From positions 248,001-312,000 of the forward strand of contig NZ_CP113917.1 in assembly GCF_029395475.1 (NCBI RefSeq): DNA of 64,000 nucleotides, written 5' to 3'. Origin of the DNA: Bifidobacterium sp. ESL0775 (GTDB taxonomy: Bacteria > Actinomycetota > Actinomycetes > Actinomycetales > Bifidobacteriaceae). This document shows positions 34,135 to 43,955 of the stretch, piece by piece; the first letter of the stretch is position 1; the number at the start of each line of letters is the position of its first letter. The translations under genes were made by a program, and so were the position numbers. The notes under the pieces were generated by a model. It did no database searches and had not been told where the DNA came from. It worked only from the letters and a program-made list of their open reading frames with translations.

Positions 34135-35658
34135 ATGGCAACGGTGGGCATATCGCGGCGCAGCCAGTGGGTTGTGGCGGCTCGCGCGGTGGTCTGCGGC
34201 CTGATTGCCGGAGTGCTGGTCACCTGCTATCGTCAGGGCATCGAGTGGGGCACGCAGTTCGCGCGTTGGATGTACTCGCAAATCCGCGTCGATCCATGGC
34301 TTCTCGCACCTTGGGCGCTCGCGGTCGTCGTAATCGGTTTCTTCGTCGCGTGGCTGGTCAAGTTGGAACCGATGGCATCCGGCAGTGGCATCCCGCAAGT
34401 CGAAGGCGTGGTGCGGCTGGGCCTCAAAATGCGGGCGGGAATGGTCTTGATTGTCCGTTTTGCCGGCGGCTTGCTTTGCGGAATGTTCGGCCTTTCGCTT
34501 GGCCGCGAAGGCCCGTCGATCCAGATCGGTGCCGCCGCCAGCCAGGGTGTGGCACAAGGGATGAGAAGACTTCGCCATGGCAGTAAAACCGTCATGGATT
34601 CAAAAGATGCAGATGGTGCCGGCCGTGTGAAAACAGGCATTGATAAAGCCAAGATAGATGTGGACGACGAGTCGAGCAGGGTCTCGAATGCAGAAACGGG
34701 CATGAATACAGGCGACGCCGCGAACGTCGATAACCAGTTAGCTGATGCTGGCTCTTCTCGTCATCGTGTTGACGGTTGTGAAGGTGCAGGTGGCAGCAAG
34801 ACTGCCGAGGCGAACATTCTCATCACCGCCGGCGCTGCCGCCGGCCTTTCCTCCGCTTTCAACGCGCCGCTTTCCGGAATGATGTTTGCGCTGGAAGAGG
34901 TGCACCACAATTTTTCGCCGGCCATCCTGCTTTCGGCGGCCGCGGCCTCGATCAGCGCCGATTTCGTCTCGAAATACTGGTTTGGCCTGAAGCCGGTGCT
35001 TGATTTCGCGCGCCTTTCGCAGCTGAGCCTGCCGCAATATTGGTGGATGGTTCCGCTGGGGCTTATCACAGGCTTGATCGGCGTGGCGATGAACAAGTTG
35101 CTGCTCGGCTTCCAGACGCTCTACAACAAATTGCCGTGGCAGATTCGTCCGATGATTTCGCTGGCCATCGCACTGCCGGTCGGCATTTTCCTTCCGCAGG
35201 TTCTGGGTGGTGGCGAAAGCCTGATTGGTTTCGCGGAACGTGCCACTGGCGGCATCGCATTTTTGGCAATCCTGTTGATCGTCAAGATGCTGTTCACCTC
35301 CACCAGTTTCGGCAGTGGCGTCCCCGGCGGCATTTTCATGCCGATTCTCGCCGTTGGCACGCTGACCGGTTCCATCTTCGGTGTCGCGCTTCACGCCGTC
35401 GCGATTAACGGAAATCCCCTCATTTCAACAAAAATCATTCCGCTTTTCGCCGTTTGCGCGATGGCCGGAGCGCTCACAGCCTCCGTCAAAGCCCCGATGA
35501 CCTCGATTCTCTTGACTGTCGAGATGAGCGGCACCCTGATGCACATGCTCCCGGTCGCCGCCTGCAGCTTCATCGCCCTGTTGGTCTCCGATCTCACCAA
35601 CACCGAGCCGATTTACGACGCCCTTCTCGACCGCTATACCGAGTCTCATCCCAACTGA
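34135..35658 (+). CDS. ClC-family chloride channel/transporter
   Basis: 507 aa. The selectivity motifs are present: GSGIPQVEG (about residues 83-91), GREGPSIQIGA (about 122-132) and GVPGGIFMPILAVG (about 396-409), within many membrane helices. It moves chloride (or fluoride or nitrate in some relatives) as a channel or H+ antiporter; a C-terminal CBS pair is absent. Residues about 145-223 are a hydrophilic Asp/Lys/Ser-rich insertion that most homologues lack, placed in a loop. The ATG follows AAGGGACTCGACC. Confidence 0.88.
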   Translation: MATVGISRRSQWVVAARAVVCGLIAGVLVTCYRQGIEWGTQFARWMYSQIRVDPWLLAPWALAVVVIGFFVAWLVKLEPMASGSGIPQVEGVVRLGLKMRAGMVLIVRFAGGLLCGMFGLSLGREGPSIQIGAAASQGVAQGMRRLRHGSKTVMDSKDADGAGRVKTGIDKAKIDVDDESSRVSNAETGMNTGDAANVDNQLADAGSSRHRVDGCEGAGGSKTAEANILITAGAAAGLSSAFNAPLSGMMFALEEVHHNFSPAILLSAAAASISADFVSKYWFGLKPVLDFARLSQLSLPQYWWMVPLGLITGLIGVAMNKLLLGFQTLYNKLPWQIRPMISLAIALPVGIFLPQVLGGGESLIGFAERATGGIAFLAILLIVKMLFTSTSFGSGVPGGIFMPILAVGTLTGSIFGVALHAVAINGNPLISTKIIPLFAVCAMAGALTASVKAPMTSILLTVEMSGTLMHMLPVAACSFIALLVSDLTNTEPIYDALLDRYTESHPN

Positions 35659-35724
35659 AATGAACGTTGATTCCGCCGAGGTTGAATTTACAGAAGGCTA
35701 ATTATTGGCAAAAGAGAATGAATC

Positions 35725-35868
35725 ATGGATAAGACTGCATTGACGCCGAGGCTAGGTTGTGGCTGAACCCGAATCAGTAGCGGAAGCCGAATTGCAGGAC
35801 TTGAATACGCGAAATACCTAAGCTCTGACTTTTGCCGACTTCAACAAGCTAGAAGAAAGCAGTAACCC
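35725..35868 (+). pseudogene. Possible degenerate N-terminal fragment of a phospho-sugar mutase
   Basis: Short translated pieces in shifting frames read DAEARLWLNPNQ, then after a stop VAEAELQDLNTR, then ALTFADFNKLEES. The order resembles the start of actinobacterial phosphomannomutase-like proteins (ARxWLxxDPxxxTxxEL...F..LxFGTAG). No intact frame exists. Support is weak; the rest of 35659-35868 shows nothing else. Confidence 0.25.
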
Positions 35869-38800
35869 CTATCTTGCGTGGCGGCTGTGGCGCCGCGTGG
35901 CGCGAGCGGTGGCGGCGATGAGAATCGTCAGAGCGGCCGCGAAGGCGATGAAGATGGCCGCCTTGCGTCCTGCGCCGCCGGTGAACGGCATGGCATGGAT
36001 GTAATTGGTGTTCGTCAGACGGATGGTTCCGCTGTTTGCTACCTCGCTGTCCACGTTGGCGGTGCCGCTATATGCGTTGTCCCGGCTGGTGAGGGTGGCG
36101 GTGATGGTGTAATTGCCGTTCTGGAGCTCGCCGGCGTTGAAGCGCTTGGTCCATGTCTGGTCGTTGGTGCCGTCCCATGCGCCGACGACGGAAGTGACGG
36201 CCCAATCGACTGGAACGGTGTTGGAGCTGAGGGTCCAAGTCCGCTGCGGGCCAGCGGCGGGGGTGAGGGTGATGCGGAGTTGGTCGGAGGTGGACCAGGG
36301 CTTATCGGTTACCGACAGGATGACGCCGCCGGTTGAGGCATCCTGTGCAAGGGTGAGATTGGTGGGCTTGTCGACCAAGGCCCATTGCGCGGTCAGATGG
36401 ATGATGGTATGCCCGTCGGCGTCGGTGTCGCCTTTGCTGGTGTTGACGGGTATGGCCTGCCCCGGATGCCATGCGCCCGTTCCCGTCGCTGTGGCCCAGT
36501 CAAGGAATTTGTAATGCGCTGGGCGGTAGATGCCGTCAGGCAAAGGCAGGTTGAGTCGAGCGTCTCCGCTGCTGTGGTCGGTCAGGGTCGTCACGGCCGC
36601 GGGCGTGGTTCCCCAGGCCGGGGTTCCGTCGGGCGCTTTGCCGTCCTGGAAGTCGGCGGTGGTGTAAGGCAAGGTGGCGTCAAGCGCGTCGCAGGCCCAT
36701 GCGTCATTGCCGGTTTTGGGATCGTGCCATGCCAGGCGCGCCTCATACGGTTTGCCGATATCGGGGAACCGGTCAAGCGTGAATTGAAGCGTCTCGTTGA
36801 CTGGCGTCGTACCGGTCTGCGGCACCGTGATATCGGAGCACTGTGTGCTGTTGTATCCCTGGAGCTGGCTTTTGGGCTTGATACAGGCGCGTAGCGTATC
36901 GCCCGCGTTCGAGCCGGCGAACGAGACGGGCATTTTCACCGGTTTGGGGTCGGAGGTGTTCTCCCACCACGCTTTTGAGATGCTGGCGTTGCCGGCCGTA
37001 TGCCATTTGGTATAGAGGGTGGTGGTCCCTCCGGGAACCCACATGGTTGATCCCGGTGCGTAAGTGGTACCGGTGCCATCATCGTGGGTCACCCAAGTAT
37101 CGAACAGTTTGCCGTTTGGGTTGGAAATGTGCTGAAGGTTGTCCAAGATGACAGTATCGGGGCTGGGAACGGTCCATCTCGGCTGGGTGATGGTGTTGCC
37201 GGTGGCCGCTGTCTTGCAAGGGTGGGGTGTAACGCTGGTGTCGCATAGCTTCACCGTCCAAGGGTTTGACCGCACGTAGACGCCTGCCGCCTGGGTCTCG
37301 TCGCCCGTATAGGAAGTGAGGTCGTCGTTGGAGCCGATTCGCAGGGCGGGGCTGACGGGGTTGTGTGCACCGTCGCCGGCCTTGTACCAAGGGGTCGAAG
37401 ACGGCGAAGCGAAGGAGCCGCTTCCCAGCATGGTGTCGGCGCCCAATATTAGCAGAGGAAGATTGCCTGGTAGCATCTGTGTCGTTTCCGTCCGCCGGGT
37501 GTCGAATGTTGAAAGATTCAATGCCATGAGATCGGAGCAGAGGCCGAACATGCTGGCCATGCTGGTGACGTTGCCGGTGTCGAAGTGGCTGAGGTCGATC
37601 GAAGTGAGTTCGCCGCAGTCGTAGAACATGTAGGTCATGTCGGTGACCTTGCCGGTGGTGAAGGCGGAGGAAAAGCTGAGCGTGGCGAGGGCGGAACAGG
37701 AGTTGAACATGCTGGCCATGCTGGTGACGTTGCTGGTGTCAAAATAGTTGAGGTCGAGCGTGGCGAGTGCATAGCAGCTCTGGAACATGCTGTTCATGTC
37801 GGTGACGTTGCCGGTGTCGAAGTGGCTGAGGTTGAGCGAAGTGAGTACGTAGCAGCTTTGGAACATGCCGACCATGCTGGTGACGTTGCCGGTGTCGAAG
37901 TGGCTGAGGTCGAGTGTGGTGAGCCCGTAGCAATCCTGGAACATGTCGTGCATGCTGGTGACGTTGCCGGTGTCGAAGTGGCTGAGGTCGAGTGTGGTGA
38001 GCCCGTAGCAGCCCCAAAACATCTTGCTCATGTCGGTGACGTTGCCGGTGGCGAAGGTGGCCGGCAGGTTGAGCGCGGTGAGTGAGGGGCAAAAGCCGAA
38101 CATGTTGTTCATGTTGGTGACGTTGCCAGTGGCGAAATGAGTGAGGTTGAGCGTGGTGAGTCCGGAGCAGCTTTGGAACATGTCGCTCATGTCGGTGACG
38201 TTGCCGGTGTCAAAGCTACCGAGGTCGAGTGTGGTGAGCTTGGGGCAGAAGCTGAACATGCTGGCCATGTTGGTCACCTTGCCGGTGGTGAAGGTGGCTG
38301 GCAGGCTGAGTGTGGTGAGTTCGGGGCAGCTTTGGAACATGCTGGCCATGTTGGTCACCTTGCCGGTGGTGAAATGGCTGAGGGAGAGCGTGGTGAGCGC
38401 CTGGCAGTTTTGGAACATGTAGCTTATGTTGGTGACGTTGCTGGTGTCGAAGTGGCTGAGGTCGAGCGTGGCGAGTTCGTGGCAGCCTTGGAACATGCTT
38501 TCCATGTCGGTGACGTTGCTGGTGTCCCAATTGGAAAGGCCGGTTAAGGTGGTGAGGTTGGTTTCGCCTTGGAACATTCCGGCGCATACCGAACGTGCGA
38601 GATGGAGGGTGCCGCCAGTGGTGTCGAATGTGTTCAAGTAGGTCAGGCCATCGAAAATCTTGCTCTGCACGTAGGGAATCGTCAGATTTCCCTCGACTTG
38701 GATGCGGGTGATGAGGCCGCTATAAGGGTCGTTTTGCCACGGCGGTGTGTCGTTGTGCGCGCCAAGATCGCTGGGGGTGGTGCCGCCTGAAAGATGCAGG

Positions 38801-39219
38801 ACGCAGCCGTTGGAGTCATTGGTGATGCTCCATCGCACGGGGCTGGCGTCCCTGCCGGGGATGTCGTTGAGTCCGTTGCTGGCATTTGGCGTGTCCGGGT
38901 CGTTCAAGGTTCCGTTTGCGGGGTCGCATGTATCTTCTTGAGGGGTTATGGCCGGTTTCTTGGCGAGATGCTCGGAGGCGAATCGGGGCGCTGGGGCTGA
39001 AAAGGCGATATTTCCTTTATTTTGCTTGGTTTTGGCTTGTGTGGCTATACGGTTGACGCCAGTGACATTCGCATTGGTCGCTTTATCGTGTGGAGAAGAT
39101 GTCGCTGGCGCGGCGGGAACGTCGTTGTTGGCTGCCAGGCGAATGCTCAGCGGGGAAGGAACGGCAAACAATGACGCCATGCACAGCATCATCGCGAGAA
39201 TGGCACGGACAATACCCAC
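35869..39219 (-). CDS. BspA-like (DUF285) cell-wall-anchored surface protein 1
   Basis: About 1116 aa. A signal peptide is followed by a linker, then 13 tandem DUF285/BspA leucine-rich repeats of about 24 residues (pattern FDTGNVTxMxxMFxxCxxLTxLxLS) spanning roughly residues 225-560. Next are a Listeria-Bacteroides-type repeat region (YAPGSTMWVPGGTTTLYTKW) and Ig-like segments. The C-terminus is a sorting signal: MPFTGG, a membrane helix and basic RRHSRHAR. Such proteins bind host or microbial surfaces. GTG at 39219 is preferred (GGGGAG 10 nt upstream); TTG at 39228 sits too close to that site. A paralogue lies upstream. Confidence 0.85.
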   Translation of the reverse strand: MGIVRAILAMMLCMASLFAVPSPLSIRLAANNDVPAAPATSSPHDKATNANVTGVNRIATQAKTKQNKGNIAFSAPAPRFASEHLAKKPAITPQEDTCDPANGTLNDPDTPNASNGLNDIPGRDASPVRWSITNDSNGCVLHLSGGTTPSDLGAHNDTPPWQNDPYSGLITRIQVEGNLTIPYVQSKIFDGLTYLNTFDTTGGTLHLARSVCAGMFQGETNLTTLTGLSNWDTSNVTDMESMFQGCHELATLDLSHFDTSNVTNISYMFQNCQALTTLSLSHFTTGKVTNMASMFQSCPELTTLSLPATFTTGKVTNMASMFSFCPKLTTLDLGSFDTGNVTDMSDMFQSCSGLTTLNLTHFATGNVTNMNNMFGFCPSLTALNLPATFATGNVTDMSKMFWGCYGLTTLDLSHFDTGNVTSMHDMFQDCYGLTTLDLSHFDTGNVTSMVGMFQSCYVLTSLNLSHFDTGNVTDMNSMFQSCYALATLDLNYFDTSNVTSMASMFNSCSALATLSFSSAFTTGKVTDMTYMFYDCGELTSIDLSHFDTGNVTSMASMFGLCSDLMALNLSTFDTRRTETTQMLPGNLPLLILGADTMLGSGSFASPSSTPWYKAGDGAHNPVSPALRIGSNDDLTSYTGDETQAAGVYVRSNPWTVKLCDTSVTPHPCKTAATGNTITQPRWTVPSPDTVILDNLQHISNPNGKLFDTWVTHDDGTGTTYAPGSTMWVPGGTTTLYTKWHTAGNASISKAWWENTSDPKPVKMPVSFAGSNAGDTLRACIKPKSQLQGYNSTQCSDITVPQTGTTPVNETLQFTLDRFPDIGKPYEARLAWHDPKTGNDAWACDALDATLPYTTADFQDGKAPDGTPAWGTTPAAVTTLTDHSSGDARLNLPLPDGIYRPAHYKFLDWATATGTGAWHPGQAIPVNTSKGDTDADGHTIIHLTAQWALVDKPTNLTLAQDASTGGVILSVTDKPWSTSDQLRITLTPAAGPQRTWTLSSNTVPVDWAVTSVVGAWDGTNDQTWTKRFNAGELQNGNYTITATLTSRDNAYSGTANVDSEVANSGTIRLTNTNYIHAMPFTGGAGRKAAIFIAFAAALTILIAATARATRRHSRHAR

Positions 39220-39573
39220 GCGGATCAATCTCCCCTAAAACCTTTGATGTTTCGTCTCCATCGCTTTTATGACGATGGTTTTCACAAATTTTATATGATA
39301 AACACATCAGTGTACATAAAAATAGACAAAACAACCGGTAAAGATGAATTTTAAAATAAAATCATTCGTTACAATCAGGTGTAATTAGAATGTGGCGCTT
39401 ACTTGCGAAGCGGGAGTGACCTGCAAAAATGACGTTGTGAATGCAACTGATGCTTGTTGGGCTGTTTTTTAGGTCGCCCAAGACAACCGTGGCGATGAGC
39501 GTGCGTCAGTCGTGGTCCATGGCCGGTGCGTCTTTCGTCGCGTGTCAGTGACGGATTGGTGTCAATTGGCTTG
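39220..39573. other. AT-rich gap between the two surface-protein genes
   Basis: About 350 bp. 39280-39370 is strongly AT-rich with a minus-strand CATATAAAAT that could be the -10 of surface protein 1. I see no gene or clear terminator after surface protein 2. Confidence 0.45.
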
Positions 39574-42500
39574 TCAGTGCCGGCGGAAACGGCGCCGAGG
39601 ACGGTGGCGGAAATCGGCGCCTCCGGCCAACAGGATGAGCGATGAGCCTGCGATGGCCGCCAAAATAATCGCGAGACGACGTGAGCTGCCGCCGGTCAGC
39701 GGAAGGGATGAAGCATAGAGGCCGCTGATGCGTGTGCCCATAAGCGTCGCGTCCTGCGAGCTGACGATGCCGCCGGCGGGCGTGCGCCAGGTGTCGTCGA
39801 TATTGAGATTGGCTTTGACGTCGTAGTTGCCGACATGGTCGAGCGTGGAATCGTGCGGGAGGTCAAGCGTCCAATTGTGGCTTGTCGTGCCGTCCCAGGC
39901 CGCCGAACTTGGATCCCAAGTGGCGTTGCCGCAGATGTAGGCGCTGGCTGCGGATTCGGAGGGTTTCACACAGACTCTCATGGTGTTGTCGGAACCTTGG
40001 GCGTTTGGCGTGACCGCTAGAGGTCCGTCGATGCCGTCCGATCCCTGGAACTGGGAGTAGACCCAGAGGTAGCGATTGGTCCCGATGTTGAGGTTGGCGG
40101 ACCATTCGGCATTTACGCCTTTGAGCCAAGTCGGGAATGAAGGTTTATAGGGAAGGGCCGGGGTCGCCGTGACCTGTGAGCAGCCATTGCCAACCGAGTT
40201 GTCGCTGGAGCCCCAGCTGGTGTTGAATGGTGGCGCACCCGCCGACGTGGGGCAGGAACGTACGCGGACGGTCACGACGTTGCCTCCGAGTTCGCCCGCG
40301 GCTGTGGCGGTGCCGGTTATGGAAAGCTGTCCGTTGGGGGAGACCGCTGCGCTGGTGACTTTCAGACCGCGTGGCGCGCTGCCGCTGACGGTGGGTGAAC
40401 CGACGAAACTCCAAGGTTGCCCGGTGCCGGTTATGCGGATTTGGTTGGTTGACGGGACGCGGTGCGCCTCGGTGATGATGGGGGTTTGGGCGGTGTGCCA
40501 TACGGCGTAAAGGGTGACGGATCTGTTGGCATAATTGACTTCGGTGGGTATATGGTTTCCCGGATTGTAGGTGGCGTTGGGCACGGTGGCGGTGCTGCTG
40601 GTGGCCCATCCGGCGAACATGTCATGCTGGCCCTTGGTGGGGATGGTGTTGGTTGGGATGGTGAAGGCCGTTGCCCTGCCGTTGTCGGCATCGCCGAAAC
40701 CGGACATGCTGGCGGGGGCGCCGGTGCCACCGTTGGCATTGAACGTGAGCTTGATATATGGCAGCACGCCATTTTTGACCGCATTCCCTGAGCTGACGTT
40801 GTTGCCTGTGGCCGGGTCGGTTATGGTGGTGATCGCGTTGATTCTGTAATTGACGCCAGGATTGGGCTCGAGGTCGGCCACGGGGCGGCCGGTGTAGTTC
40901 CAAGTGCCAGGGCCGGTCTCGGTGGACCACGTGCCACGGTTCGTGGTCACGGTGGTGGTACTTCCAGCCGGAGCGGCGGTGTTCGAGACCGTCAGGTCGA
41001 CGGTCGTGTTGCCGGAGACGGGCGCGTGCACGACGGGCGGGTTAATGACCGGGACAGGTACATTGGCCCATTCGGCGTAAAGCGTGAGGGTTCTGACGGG
41101 GTAGGAGTCGCCTTGGTCGACGCTTATGGTGGATCCTGGGGCATATCGAGTGCAGTCGCCCGTGGTGCCGCCGGTGCTGCAGGTGTTCCAGCTCAAGAAG
41201 ACGCTGGATGTTTTGTTCGAGGTGAGCACGTTGGCTTGCGGAACCGTGATGGTGGCCGCTGCGGTGGTGGTGTCGTAGGTGACCGGAGCGAAGCTGGTGG
41301 TGCCACCGTTGGCGTTGACGACGAGCTTCACACCGTATGTCATGAGCCTCGAGTCCACGTACACGCCGGCGGGGCTGTTGGAGGCCGCCCGTGCCTGGAG
41401 TTTGGCGATGCCGCCGATGGTGCCGACATGGTCGGCGCCGGCGTCAAGGCTTGACATCTCCTCCCAGGTGATGGTGGGGGACACGCTGAAAAACGCGTTG
41501 TTGTTAAGTTTCGTGTTCGGGCCCAATGCGAGGCGGCGCAGACCATTCGGCAGCATGCTGGACATATTGCCGAAGCAGTTGCTGGTGTCGAATCCTGACA
41601 GGTCGAGCGTGACGAGGTGCAAGCAGAGGTCGAACATGCCGCCCATGTCGGTTACTCTGGATGTCTTGAAATTCGAGGAGAACTTGATTGATGTGAGCGC
41701 TTGGCAATTATTGAACATGCCGTTCATGTCGGTGACCTTGGCGGTCGCGAAATTGCTCAGATCCAGTGAGTCGAGTTTGACGCAGCCGGTGAACATGCCG
41801 TTCATGTTGGTGACGCTGGTGGTCACGAAATTGCTTAGGTTCAGCGAGGTGAGCTGAGGGCAGTTGTAGAACATGTTGTTCATGGTGGTGACGTTGGCGG
41901 TCGTGAAATTGCTCAGATCCAGTGAGTTGAGTTTGACGCAGCCGTAGAACATACTGCTCATGCTCCGCACGTCGGCGGTGTTGAAGTGTGAAAGGTCGAG
42001 CGAAGCCAGACTGGAGCAGCCGTAGAACATCTCGCCCATACTGGTCACGTTGCCTGTCGACAAACTGGTGAGGTTGACGTAGGTGAGCGCGGAATTGTTA
42101 TAGAACATATCGCTCGTGTCTTCCAGCAAAGGGGTACGGAAGCCAGAGAGATTCAGCGACGTGAGCTTTGAGCAATAGTAGAACATGCTGGCCATGCCCG
42201 TGGTCTGGCTGGTGTCCCAGCTGGTGATGCCGTTGATGGTGGTGAGCTTCGTGTCGCTGTCAAACAGGCCATTGGCGGCGGATTCCACCAGATGCAGGCT
42301 GCCGCGGGTGGTGTCGAAGCTCGTGAGTTTTGTCATCTGGGCGAACGCCGGGTTGAGGTCGACGTCGACGTCGCTTTTGACTAAGGTGAGGTTGCCGTCG
42401 ACACTTACGCCGACGATGCTGGGGAGCTGGTTGTACCAGGGAATGCTGGTTGCTAGGGTCGGGATGTCCGGGCTGGTGCCGTTGCTCAGGTGCAGGACGC

Positions 42501-42870
42501 AGCTGGTGTCGATATACCATTTGACGGTGCTATGGTCTTGCCCGCTTACGCCGGTGTAGCCGGCATAAGGGCTTCCCCAGTTGGCTTGGGGTGTCTGGGG
42601 GCAGACGGCCTGTGGGCCCACTTCTGGCTGCGATGATTCCGATTGCCCGCCGCCTCGGGTTTCGACTTCTCTGGCGGTTCGTACACGTCCGTTTTGTGGG
42701 TTTGCCTGGTCGCCCCGCGAATCAGAGGGATTCGGCGAATTGGGCAAAGCGGTGTCCGCTCCGGCGCTCGCTGAAGAGCCCGGTGTCTGGTTCACTGTTG
42801 CTGGGACCGGTGTCATGAACGACAAGGCCGTGCAGAGGATCGTTGCGATAACGTGGAAGATGATGCTCAT
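39574..42870 (-). CDS. BspA-like (DUF285) cell-wall-anchored surface protein 2
   Basis: 1098 aa. Signal peptide (FHVIATILCTALSFMTPVPA), a linker, then 8 DUF285 repeats (about residues 200-420). Several InlB/Flg_new-type beta-grasp repeats follow (YAPGSTISVDQGDSYPVRTL; TLYAEW; TLYAVW), then Ig-like regions. It ends with an LPLTGG sorting signal, a membrane helix and basic tail. ATG at 42870 follows GGATGAAACCCG. Same order of modules as surface protein 1 with fewer repeats, so they probably arose by duplication. Sortase substrate on the cell wall; ligand unknown. Confidence 0.87.
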   Translation of the reverse strand: MSIIFHVIATILCTALSFMTPVPATVNQTPGSSASAGADTALPNSPNPSDSRGDQANPQNGRVRTAREVETRGGGQSESSQPEVGPQAVCPQTPQANWGSPYAGYTGVSGQDHSTVKWYIDTSCVLHLSNGTSPDIPTLATSIPWYNQLPSIVGVSVDGNLTLVKSDVDVDLNPAFAQMTKLTSFDTTRGSLHLVESAANGLFDSDTKLTTINGITSWDTSQTTGMASMFYYCSKLTSLNLSGFRTPLLEDTSDMFYNNSALTYVNLTSLSTGNVTSMGEMFYGCSSLASLDLSHFNTADVRSMSSMFYGCVKLNSLDLSNFTTANVTTMNNMFYNCPQLTSLNLSNFVTTSVTNMNGMFTGCVKLDSLDLSNFATAKVTDMNGMFNNCQALTSIKFSSNFKTSRVTDMGGMFDLCLHLVTLDLSGFDTSNCFGNMSSMLPNGLRRLALGPNTKLNNNAFFSVSPTITWEEMSSLDAGADHVGTIGGIAKLQARAASNSPAGVYVDSRLMTYGVKLVVNANGGTTSFAPVTYDTTTAAATITVPQANVLTSNKTSSVFLSWNTCSTGGTTGDCTRYAPGSTISVDQGDSYPVRTLTLYAEWANVPVPVINPPVVHAPVSGNTTVDLTVSNTAAPAGSTTTVTTNRGTWSTETGPGTWNYTGRPVADLEPNPGVNYRINAITTITDPATGNNVSSGNAVKNGVLPYIKLTFNANGGTGAPASMSGFGDADNGRATAFTIPTNTIPTKGQHDMFAGWATSSTATVPNATYNPGNHIPTEVNYANRSVTLYAVWHTAQTPIITEAHRVPSTNQIRITGTGQPWSFVGSPTVSGSAPRGLKVTSAAVSPNGQLSITGTATAAGELGGNVVTVRVRSCPTSAGAPPFNTSWGSSDNSVGNGCSQVTATPALPYKPSFPTWLKGVNAEWSANLNIGTNRYLWVYSQFQGSDGIDGPLAVTPNAQGSDNTMRVCVKPSESAASAYICGNATWDPSSAAWDGTTSHNWTLDLPHDSTLDHVGNYDVKANLNIDDTWRTPAGGIVSSQDATLMGTRISGLYASSLPLTGGSSRRLAIILAAIAGSSLILLAGGADFRHRPRRRFRRH

Positions 42871-43539
42871 CGGGTTTCATCCTTGCGTTGTCTGTGCGAA
42901 TGGATTCGAGTGCTTAAAGCGTTTGATGTTCGTAGCCCGCGCGGCGAAGTGGAAAAGGGGCTGAAAGAAGTTTCTTCTTGGTGAGTACCGAAGACATAAG
43001 GTGGCTCACGGTCCTTTCGAGGCACGGCGTCTGAGGATAAAAATTGCGTCGTTTCGTTGTCGCGTGCGCCATGGAGCGCGTTAATTCTACGAGTACTTAA
43101 AACGATACAAGATAAAATTATGTATTACGATGGATGATGGGTGCCGTTCTGTCTAGTGGCGTCCGGAGAACCAATCAATGATGGATAATGATGTCGGGAA
43201 AATAAAAATTTCCTTACGTTTTGTCGTGTTATGCTTCGCTAAAAACTAGCAAAAAGCCCTGATTTCGTCTTCGCTGATAAAGAAACTGTTCGGCGCTGGG
43301 TGAAAGACCCCTGCAAAGCGCGTTTTCGCTGGCGTTTTGGCGTCTCAATTTCGCGGGTTCTGCCATCCCTTGATGCAAGTCTCGGCAGGGCAATCCGAAT
43401 ACAGACGAACGGATAGCAGGTCATTTCGCTTGTCCACATAGTGAGACGGTTGGCGGAGTGGCGTAGAGGCGCGCCTATGGTAACTCATTAAACGGGTCAC
43501 GAACCCGGAAGAACTTGGTAAATGTGAAAGGAGGACGCC
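42871..43539. other. Long upstream region before the leader peptide
   Basis: About 670 bp with no supportable gene. 43050-43210 is AT-rich and may hold the surface protein 2 promoter. CGGGT/ACCCG forms a short hairpin at about 43495-43509 within the probable 5' leader of the transporter mRNA. Confidence 0.45.
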
Positions 43540-43608
43540 ATGAAGAACGGATTGATGAGTTTTAACGAATCTGCACGAATTATTAGCCCGTCTTCGTTGG
43601 CGGCCTGA
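43540..43608 (+). CDS. 22-aa leader peptide upstream of MHS transporter 1
   Basis: ATG at 43540 follows AAAGGAGG by 5 nt, the best ribosome binding site in the region. The frame begins MKNGLMSFNESAR and ends IISPSSLAA at a TGA (43606). It is followed by a weak hairpin (43627-43648) and a terminator (43713-43741). GCAGGGC at 43642-43648 could instead pair with GCCCTGC at 43714-43720 and open the terminator. This is the layout of ribosome-mediated attenuation. The start MKNGLM resembles the leader ORF MRTGLV before the second MHS transporter. Confidence 0.55.
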   Translation: MKNGLMSFNESARIISPSSLAA

Positions 43609-43712
43609 TTTTCACATTCAGCTTGAGCCCCGCCAATGAAGGCAGGGCAAAGCAAGCAATCGTTCAATCGAACGAATAGCGATATTGAAAAATATTTGGC
43701 GTATAGCTTTCA

Positions 43713-43741
43713 AGCCCTGCAATCAATGGCAGGGCTCTTTT
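43713..43741 (+). terminator. Attenuator-like terminator before MHS transporter 1
   Basis: AGCCCTGC (43713-43720) pairs with GCAGGGCT (43729-43736), followed by CTTTTG. It lies between the leader peptide and the transporter start, so readthrough would be needed for transporter expression from the upstream promoter. Confidence 0.7.
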
Positions 43742-43955
43742 GTTATCGCGCCCCAAAAGGTCACCGTGGTAGTGCCGCAAGTTCGTGCACGAACTATCCG
43801 TCAGCCGGATAGCAATAACTGAAAACCAATGACTCGAAACTCGAATCCGTTTCATGGCATCACGCCCGCGCCAAACGCAACGCAGGCCGCGGACGCAAGA
43901 GCACGAGAGAACAATGAAGCAGTGGTCGGTACCGAAAGTACCGAAGGAGAACATC

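Noticed and set aside
43441..43510. tRNA-like sequence (GGTTGGCGGAGTGG ... GGGTCACGAACCC)
   Set aside because: No acceptor stem or anticodon arm can be formed; only isolated resemblance.
43485..43512. Guanidine-type riboswitch hairpin with ACGA loop
   Set aside because: Only one hairpin, with a C-A mismatch closing the loop; the second hairpin of that class is absent.
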